Assembly: GCA_900547825.1 (NCBI GenBank)
Contig: URII01000065.1
Span: forward strand, 1 to 11,460
Origin: an uncultured Porphyromonadaceae bacterium
GTDB taxonomy: Bacteria; Bacteroidota; Bacteroidia; Bacteroidales; Muribaculaceae
Length of the DNA stretch: 11,460 nt
Reading direction: 5' to 3'
Shown here: in pieces, positions 5,908 through 11,460 of the stretch
Position numbering within the stretch: position 1 is the first letter of the stretch
Layout of the letters: each line of letters opens with the position of its first letter
Translations under genes and position numbers: made by a program
Notes under the pieces: model-generated
What the model was told of the DNA's origin: nothing
Seen by the model: only the letters and a program-made list of their open reading frames with translations
Database searches by the model: none

Positions 5908-8900
5908 ATGAATAATAAACAACTGATGGACGGCTGCGCCGCCGCCACATGGGTAGCTTACGCACTCAGCGAAGTAGCCACGATCTATCCCATAACCCCT
6001 ATTGCCGAAATGGGTGAAGTGGCACAGAAATGGGGCCTCGCGGGCTTAAGGAACATCTTCGGTTCACCGCTGCAGGTAAAGGAGATGGAGAGCGAGCTCG
6101 GGGCGGCAGGAGCCACCCACGGCGCATTGGCGGCAGGTTCACTGGCCACTACGTTCACCAACTCGCAGGGTCTTCTGCTCATGATCCCCAACATGTACAA
6201 GATAGCCGGCAACCTGCTTCCGGCTGTCTTCCATGTGGGCTCACGGTCACTTGCCACACAGGCGCTGTCGATCCATGGCGACCATCAGGACGTGATGGCG
6301 TGCCGTGCCACAGGGTTTGCCTTCCTTGCCTCGGCCTCAGTGCAGGAAACAATGGATCTGGCACTTGTGGCACATCTCGCCGCCATAGAGGGATCAGTGC
6401 CGGTGTGCCACTTTTTCGACGGATGGCGTACGAGCAATGAGCTTGCCACTATCGATGCGATAAGCTTCGACGAAATGAAATCGCTTGTGGACTTCGACAA
6501 TATCCGTCAGTTCCGCAGCCGTGCGCTCAATCCCGAGCATCCCACATTGCGGGGATCATGCCAGAACTCCGATGTGTATTTCCAGAACCGTGAGGCTGCC
6601 AACCGGCTCTATGACGCATTTCCCGGCGTGGTGCAGAAAGTGATGGATAAAGTAGGCGAACTGACCGGACGCCGTTACGGACTCGCCGACTATTACGGTG
6701 ATCCGCAGGCCGACCGCGTGATAGTTACCATGGCCTCATCCACCGCGACAGTAAGGCAGGCGGTTGATATGCTCAATGCCTCAGGAGAGAGAACCGGAAT
6801 GGTGGCGTTGCGGCTGTTCCGCCCCTTCCCCACCGAAGCTTTGCTTGCAGCCATTCCGCCCACAGCCCACATTGTAGCCACACTCGACCGCACAAAAGAG
6901 CCGGGATCGCAGGGCGAACCGCTGTTTCTCGACGTTGCCGCGGCAATACAGTCGTCAGGACGCGATGTAAAGGTAATAGGTGGCCGCTATGGCCTGAGCA
7001 GCAAGGATTTCAGTCCGGCAATGGCTATAGGAGTGTTCGACGAGATGGCAAAATCAGCGCCACGCCCACGGTTCACGGTAGGCATTGACGATGATGTGAC
7101 CCATCTTTCGATTGATTATGACCGTGCAGAAGCCCCCATGGGGGGAAATGTCATGGAAGCTGTGTTCTATGGCATGGGCTCCGACGGCACAGTAGGAGCC
7201 ACCAAACAGGCTGCCAAAGTCCTCGCCTCGCAACATGACACCTATGTACAGGCATATTTCGAATATTCGGCCAAGAAGTCGGGCGGTTATACCATATCCC
7301 AGCTCAGGATAAGCGATGCGCCCATAAGCGCGGCCTACAACATCAGCAGCGCGGGTTATGTGGGCTGCAACAAGGATGTGTATGTAAAGCGATTTAATTT
7401 GACCGAAATGTTGCGTCCGGGCGGCACGTTCGTAATCAACTCCTCATGGAATATCGATGACATGGAACGGGAATTTCCCGCATCGCTCAAACGCGGCATA
7501 GCATCGAAAAACATACGGCTCTACAACGTGGATGCTGCGAAAATAGCGGTAGCCACCGATCTCGGAGTCCGCATAAACATGATAATGGAAACGGTGTTCT
7601 TCAAGCTCTCGGCAGTTCTTCCCATAGAGCAGGCTGTGGAACTTCTGAAACAGAATGTGGAAAAAATCTATATGCACGAAGGCGGCAAGGTGGTGGACGA
7701 CAATCTCAAGGCCATTGATATGGCGGTGGATGCTGCTGTCGAGGTCCATTATCCCTCCTCATGGGCCGATGCTACGGACAGCCCTGTTCCCGAGGAAGCG
7801 GGCGTGCCGGAATTTATCCGCAATGTGGCACGTCCATGCCTGAAATTGGAAGGAGGCAAGCTTCCGGTGTCGGCTTTCACTCCCGACGGATCAATGCCGA
7901 TGGGCACCACTGCTTACGAGAAACGCCGCATAGCCCTCCAGATACCGCAATGGGACTATGAGAAATGTGTGCAGTGCACGGAATGTTCTTTGGTATGCCC
8001 CCACGCCACCATACGCCCGTATCTTCTTGACACTGAGGAAGCTGCCGGAGTACCCGATGGACTGACTCTCGCCGAGGCGCACAGCCGCAAGCTTGCCGGA
8101 CTGAAATTCCGCATACAGGTATATCCCGAGGATTGTACCGGTTGCGGATCGTGCGCTGTGATATGTCCCGGCCATGCACTTACAATGGTGCCCCTGCGGC
8201 CTGAGATGGACCGGCAGATACCGATGCTCGACTACATAGAGCGGCATGTAACCATAAAGGACAATCTGCTGCCCCACAACACCATAAACGGATCGCAGTT
8301 CGTTAGGCCGCTGATGGAGTTCTCAGGAGCCTGTGCAGGATGCGGCGAGACCCCCTATGTGAAACTGCTCACACAGCTCTTCGGACGCCGGATGCTGATA
8401 GCCAATGCCACGGGGTGCAGCTCCGTGTGGGGCGCCAACTATCCCAGCAATGCCTATTGCACCGACAATGACGGACGCGGCCCGGCATGGGGCAACTCAC
8501 TTTTCGAGGACAATGCCGAATACGGCTACGGCATGGCAGTGGCCATAGCCTCACGCCGCGAGGAATTGGCAGCTCGGTTGAATGAACTCACCGGCGACAC
8601 TTCCGTTCCGCAGAATATACGCGACGCTGCCGCCGGATGGCTCGCCGTCAAGGATGACGCTACCGGATCGGAGACCGCAGGACGGAAACTTACGGAGGCC
8701 ATAAACGGATGCCAGGATCCGTCGGCTTATTCGTTCATCACCGCCCAGGCTGATATTCTCGGCAAAAAGACGGTATGGGCGATAGGGGGTGACGGATGGG
8801 CCTACGACATAGGATTCGCCGGGCTCGACCATGTGATGGCCCGTAACACGGATATAAATATCCTCGTGCTGGATACGGAATGCTATTCCAACACAGGGGG

Positions 8901-9423
8901 GCAGATGTCGAAGGCTACTCCGCTGAGTTGCGTGGCAAAATACGCGGCCGATGGCAAACGCACTTATAAAAAGGATTTAGGGCGCATGATGATGTGTTAT
9001 CCCAACACGTATGTGGCGTCAGTGTGTCTCGGGGCAAACTACCGGCAAACCATCGATGCGCTGACAGAGGCCGAGACCCACAAGGGACCGTCGATAGTGA
9101 TAGCATACTGTCCGTGTATCAACCACGGACTGCGTGCCGGCATGAGTCATGCATGCATAGCGCAGCGGAAAGCCGTTGAATCGGGTTACTGGCAGCTTTA
9201 CCGCTACAATCCCGATAATGTGGCCAAGGGGCTTGCTCCGCTCACAATCGACTATCCCAAGCCGACACTTCCGCTTACCGATTTTCTGACCACGGAGGAC
9301 CGCTATGCCGATCTGAAATTAGTTGATCCGCAGGAGGCCGACCATCTTTTCGCCCTTTTGGCCGACCGCACCGAAAACCTATTCGACCTGCTCACCGACC
9401 TCGCCACCCTCAAAGACCTCTGA
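5908..9423 (+). CDS. nifJ: Single-chain 2-oxoacid (pyruvate):ferredoxin/flavodoxin oxidoreductase, NifJ family
   Basis: The 1171-residue ThDP/iron-sulfur enzyme normally converts pyruvate, CoA and oxidised ferredoxin to acetyl-CoA, CO2 and reduced ferredoxin, reversibly. The N-terminal domain has YPITP with Thr30, the ThDP-activating Glu63 and the substrate arginine Arg113. A two-[4Fe-4S] ferredoxin domain has Cys687/690/693/697 and Cys743/746/749/753. The proximal cluster ligands are Cys809, Cys812, Cys837 and Cys1070. The ThDP-binding part has GGDGWAYDIG (960-969) and DTECYSNTGGQ with Asn995. Numbering runs one behind Desulfovibrio africanus PFOR over these residues. All cofactor ligands are intact. 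The stretch around Arg113, GSRSLATQALSIHGDH (111-126), departs from the usual (T/S)AR...HAL.IFGDH, so substrate choice may differ. The ATG at 5908 is preferred over a TTG at 5806, because the extension would read through the terminator hairpin and lacks PFOR character. Pyruvate is the default substrate; another 2-oxoacid is possible. Confidence 0.93.
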   Translation: MNNKQLMDGCAAATWVAYALSEVATIYPITPIAEMGEVAQKWGLAGLRNIFGSPLQVKEMESELGAAGATHGALAAGSLATTFTNSQGLLLMIPNMYKIAGNLLPAVFHVGSRSLATQALSIHGDHQDVMACRATGFAFLASASVQETMDLALVAHLAAIEGSVPVCHFFDGWRTSNELATIDAISFDEMKSLVDFDNIRQFRSRALNPEHPTLRGSCQNSDVYFQNREAANRLYDAFPGVVQKVMDKVGELTGRRYGLADYYGDPQADRVIVTMASSTATVRQAVDMLNASGERTGMVALRLFRPFPTEALLAAIPPTAHIVATLDRTKEPGSQGEPLFLDVAAAIQSSGRDVKVIGGRYGLSSKDFSPAMAIGVFDEMAKSAPRPRFTVGIDDDVTHLSIDYDRAEAPMGGNVMEAVFYGMGSDGTVGATKQAAKVLASQHDTYVQAYFEYSAKKSGGYTISQLRISDAPISAAYNISSAGYVGCNKDVYVKRFNLTEMLRPGGTFVINSSWNIDDMEREFPASLKRGIASKNIRLYNVDAAKIAVATDLGVRINMIMETVFFKLSAVLPIEQAVELLKQNVEKIYMHEGGKVVDDNLKAIDMAVDAAVEVHYPSSWADATDSPVPEEAGVPEFIRNVARPCLKLEGGKLPVSAFTPDGSMPMGTTAYEKRRIALQIPQWDYEKCVQCTECSLVCPHATIRPYLLDTEEAAGVPDGLTLAEAHSRKLAGLKFRIQVYPEDCTGCGSCAVICPGHALTMVPLRPEMDRQIPMLDYIERHVTIKDNLLPHNTINGSQFVRPLMEFSGACAGCGETPYVKLLTQLFGRRMLIANATGCSSVWGANYPSNAYCTDNDGRGPAWGNSLFEDNAEYGYGMAVAIASRREELAARLNELTGDTSVPQNIRDAAAGWLAVKDDATGSETAGRKLTEAINGCQDPSAYSFITAQADILGKKTVWAIGGDGWAYDIGFAGLDHVMARNTDINILVLDTECYSNTGGQMSKATPLSCVAKYAADGKRTYKKDLGRMMMCYPNTYVASVCLGANYRQTIDALTEAETHKGPSIVIAYCPCINHGLRAGMSHACIAQRKAVESGYWQLYRYNPDNVAKGLAPLTIDYPKPTLPLTDFLTTEDRYADLKLVDPQEADHLFALLADRTENLFDLLTDLATLKDL

Positions 9424-9435
9424 CATATATTGTCA
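9421..9435. repeat. Small palindrome spanning both convergent stop codons
   Basis: The sequence tgaca-tatat-tgtca has 5-bp inverted arms. Its left end is the nifJ TGA and its right end is the lpxB stop read on the minus strand, so the whole 9-bp spacer lies inside the palindrome. The stem is too short and AT-poor in its arms to be a convincing terminator, and no other hairpin was found at this convergent junction. Confidence 0.35.
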
Positions 9436-10560
9436 TGGGTTGAGGTGGTGGAGGATGCGGGCGGCGGCTGTGGCTGCGGCATGTGTGTGGCCGAGGCGGC
9501 TGCGCATGGTCGCGTAACCTTGCAGCTGAATCCGGCGGACTTCGCTTTCCGGATCAAGGAGCGGGGTGAGACGGCTGCCGACTTCGGAGGGGTTGCAATG
9601 GTGCAGAAGCATTTCCGGAATTACCGGCCCTCCGGCTATGAGATTGGGGAGGGTGACATAGGGCACTTTGAGAATATGACTGAACAGGGCATGCGAGAAC
9701 CGGGAGCCGTTGGCGCGGTAACATGCTACCTGCGGGGTTGCGGCGAGGGCACACTCGAGGGTTGCGGTGCCGGAGGTGACAAGTGCCGCCCGGGCCAGAG
9801 CCATAAGTTGCATTGTGGCACCTGTTATGACACGCAATGACGAAATGGAGGAGTATAGATCGGGGGGAATGCCCGGTGTGCCGCATATTACAGGTTGCAC
9901 TTGTGGATGGAGGCGAGCCACAGCGTCCATTACCGGTAAGTTGTTACGTATCTCCCCTACCCGGCTGCCGGGCACAAGCGCCAACAACGGACGGTCAGCG
10001 TCAAGTCCGAATGATTCAAACATATCATGTTTGGGTGGCATGGAGCATAGGCGTGCGTCGATTTCCTCCACAGATGGATTTCCCACGTAAGTCACATCCA
10101 TGCCATGGCGGGCGAAAAATTCCGTCTCGAAAGGGAGAATAGACAGTATTTCCGTACAATAGCGCCGCAAGGATTTCACGCGCCATTCTTTCCAGGCCCA
10201 CACTTTAGGTGCTATGTAATAGAACACAGGAAGGCCGAGACTATGGGCATAACGTGCGAGCTTGAGATTGAATCCCGGATAATCGACAAGGATAACGGCG
10301 TCGGGACGCAAAGCACCCAAGGAGGCGCGGGCCACGGACATGTTACGCCTGATCTTTGAGAGATTACGGAGCACTTCGCTGAATCCCATAAAGGCCATGT
10401 CGCGTATATGGATTAGCGGCTCACATGATGCTGCTGAGGCCATGCCGTCGCCTCCGAGAAAATGAAACTCAGCAGAGGTGTCAAGCCGGGCGAGCTGCTG
10501 CATGAGCGCTGCGGCGTGAAGATCGCCTGAGGCTTCGCCGGCGGAAAGGAAATATCTCAT
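9433..10560 (-). CDS. lpxB: Lipid-A-disaccharide synthase
   Basis: The 375-residue GT19 glycosyltransferase, peripheral on the inner membrane, joins UDP-2,3-diacylglucosamine to lipid X, giving lipid A disaccharide 1-phosphate and UDP. Family motifs occur in order: SAGEASGDLHAA (6-17), GGDGM (36-40), LVDYPGFN (91-98), YIAPKVWAWKEWRV (115-128), LPFE.EFF (142-149), YVGNP (158-162), the LVPGSR..EI nucleotide loop (195-204), SGTATLE (263-269) and LPNLIAGG.V.PE (304-316). Length matches E. coli LpxB (382). The ATG (complement of 10558-10560) puts the SAGEASGD motif at the usual distance from the start. It converges on nifJ with 9 bp between stops. Upstream on its strand there are only about 28 nt between the pckA terminator and the start, and no clear promoter was seen there. 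The surE gene that often precedes lpxB in Bacteroidales is absent here. Confidence 0.96.
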   Translation of the reverse strand: MRYFLSAGEASGDLHAAALMQQLARLDTSAEFHFLGGDGMASAASCEPLIHIRDMAFMGFSEVLRNLSKIRRNMSVARASLGALRPDAVILVDYPGFNLKLARYAHSLGLPVFYYIAPKVWAWKEWRVKSLRRYCTEILSILPFETEFFARHGMDVTYVGNPSVEEIDARLCSMPPKHDMFESFGLDADRPLLALVPGSRVGEIRNNLPVMDAVARLHPQVQPVICGTPGIPPDLYSSISSLRVITGATMQLMALARAALVTSGTATLECALAATPQVACYRANGSRFSHALFSHILKVPYVTLPNLIAGGPVIPEMLLHHCNPSEVGSRLTPLLDPESEVRRIQLQGYATMRSRLGHTHAAATAAARILHHLNP

Positions 10561-10584
10561 ATAAGGGATTTATTCAGTGGGAAC

Positions 10585-10623
10585 AAAAGGCCCCGCACGG
10601 GTTATGGAGTCCTGTGCGGGGCC
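10585..10623 (-). terminator. Intrinsic terminator of pckA (minus strand)
   Basis: A perfect 10-bp stem ggccccgcac (10589-10598) / gtgcggggcc (10614-10623), lengthened by three further pairs including one G-T wobble, encloses a 9-nt loop (10602-10610). Read on the minus strand it follows the pckA stop and is followed by ttttgtt (complement of 10582-10588), which is the U-run. It lies just ahead of lpxB, so lpxB needs read-through or a promoter embedded in this region. Confidence 0.8.
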
Positions 10624-10676
10624 GATCTGTATGATTGCCAACCAATGCTTTTCAGCAAAGGCTTCAATTACTTATC

Positions 10677-11460
10677 TCAGAGTTTGGGACCGGCTGCCAC
10701 GAGAGCTTTGCCGGCTTCGTTGTTCTCGAACTTCTTAAAGTTGGCGATAAACATTTCAGCGAGCTTGTGGGCTTTCTTGTTCCACTCTTCGGGATCGGTG
10801 TAGGTGTCGCGCGGATCAAGGATCTTGGGATCAACACCGGGAAGTTCGGTTGGCACGGTGAAATCAAACACGGGGATCTGCTTGGTGGGAGCCTTGAGGA
10901 TAGCGCCGTCAAGGATAGCGTCGATGATACCGCGGGTATCCTTGATGGAGATACGCTTGCCGGTACCGTTCCAGCCTGTGTTCACGAGATAAGCCTTTGC
11001 ACCGTTGGCTTCCATCTTCTTAACAAGTTCCTCGGCATACTTTGTGGGGTGAAGCGAAAGGAAGGCTGCACCAAAGCATGCGGAGAATGTAGGAGTGGGC
11101 TCGGTGATGCCGCGCTCTGTACCGGCGAGCTTGGAGGTGAAGCCGGAGAGGAAGTAGTACTTGGTCTGCTCGGGAGTGAGGATAGATACGGGAGGAAGCA
11201 CTCCGAATGCGTCAGCCGACAGGAAAATCACATTCTTGGCAGCGGGGCCGTTGCTGGGACGTGCGATGTTCTTGATGTGGTCGATAGGATATGACACGCG
11301 GGTGTTCTCGGTAACCGACTTGTCGGTGAAGTCGATCTTGCCGTCCTTGTCAACGGTAACGTTCTCGAGAAGGGCGTTGCGCTTGATGGCGTTATAGATG
11401 TCGGGTTCGCTGTCCTTGTCAAGGTTGATAACCTTTGCATAGCAGCCACCTTCGAAGTTG
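10677..11460 (-). CDS. pckA: ATP-type phosphoenolpyruvate carboxykinase, C-terminal half (5' end outside window)
   Basis: The frame is open from the window edge to the stop at 10677 and gives about 260 residues of the roughly 540 expected. It starts at NFEGGCYAK, just after where the P-loop and kinase-2 metal motif should lie (outside the window). It continues through ENTRVSYPIDHI, FLSADAFGVLPPVS, LSGFTSKLAGTERG, PTPTFSACFGAAFLSLHP, TGWNGTGKRISIKDTR and TELPGVDPKILDPRDTY to the typical VAAGPKL end. The cytosolic enzyme interconverts oxaloacetate + ATP and PEP + CO2 + ADP. In fermentative Bacteroidetes it usually runs towards oxaloacetate, fixing CO2 and making ATP on the way to succinate. A GTG at 11295-11297 is internal to the gene, not its start. 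Codon choice here (ggc, aag, gac) looks more biased than in the neighbours, as expected for a highly expressed gene; this is an impression, not a calculation. Confidence 0.97.
   Translation of the reverse strand, partial: NFEGGCYAKVINLDKDSEPDIYNAIKRNALLENVTVDKDGKIDFTDKSVTENTRVSYPIDHIKNIARPSNGPAAKNVIFLSADAFGVLPPVSILTPEQTKYYFLSGFTSKLAGTERGITEPTPTFSACFGAAFLSLHPTKYAEELVKKMEANGAKAYLVNTGWNGTGKRISIKDTRGIIDAILDGAILKAPTKQIPVFDFTVPTELPGVDPKILDPRDTYTDPEEWNKKAHKLAEMFIANFKKFENNEAGKALVAAGPKL

Noticed and set aside
9430..9840. 136-codon + strand frame just after nifJ
   Set aside because: It lies entirely over the conserved C-terminal half of lpxB on the other strand, and its Gly/Cys-rich product is typical of antisense translation.
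10635..11294. 219-codon open frame on the + strand over pckA
   Set aside because: It is the mirror of a clearly conserved PCK coding region and has no recognisable domain. Its start overlaps the pckA stop and terminator region.
1..11460. CRISPR array, tRNA, rRNA, insertion sequence or prophage
   Set aside because: No direct-repeat array, cloverleaf, rRNA-like stretch, transposase or terminal inverted repeats were seen. The window is densely covered by metabolic and envelope genes.

Overview
The window looks like chromosomal DNA of a gut-type Bacteroidales bacterium, most likely Muribaculaceae-like; the family is an inference. The clues are C-terminal sorting-type tails on secreted proteins, a promoter matching the Bacteroidetes TTTG / TAnnTTTG consensus, starts without Shine-Dalgarno sequences, a GC content somewhat above 50% by eye, and a GT19 LpxB that shows a lipid A-containing, Gram-negative envelope. 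No mobile element, tRNA, rRNA or CRISPR array was seen.

Layout. (1) 1-1590: the last 42 residues of one secreted protein, a perfect 15-bp inverted repeat with a promoter laid across it, then a secreted three-repeat Ig-like protein (248-1495) closed by two stacked hairpins. (2) 1591-5875: an oxalate cassette on the + strand. It has a 5' region with a 22-bp near-palindrome and a leader hairpin, followed by formyl-CoA:oxalate CoA-transferase (frc), oxalyl-CoA decarboxylase (oxc) and a 10-TM AEC carrier like YfdV, ending in a strong intrinsic terminator. (3) 5908-9423: a single-chain 2-oxoacid:ferredoxin oxidoreductase (NifJ/PFOR family). It starts only 32 nt after that terminator and has an unusual sequence around the substrate arginine. 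(4) 9433-11460, minus strand: lpxB and the C-terminal half of ATP-type PEP carboxykinase (pckA), separated by a terminator hairpin; lpxB converges on nifJ with 9 bp between the stop codons.

How the genes may work together. Frc moves CoA from formyl-CoA to oxalate. Oxc decarboxylates oxalyl-CoA, consuming a proton, and regenerates formyl-CoA. The AEC protein probably carries oxalate in and/or formate out. This is the frc-oxc-yfdV logic of the E. coli yfd region placed in a Bacteroidales genome. The NifJ-like enzyme and PCK both handle CO2 and may connect the pathway to ferredoxin, acetyl-CoA/pyruvate and PEP/oxaloacetate pools. The most notable points are the divergent substrate loop of the NifJ protein, its position just behind a terminator, and a non-canonical glycine loop in Frc.
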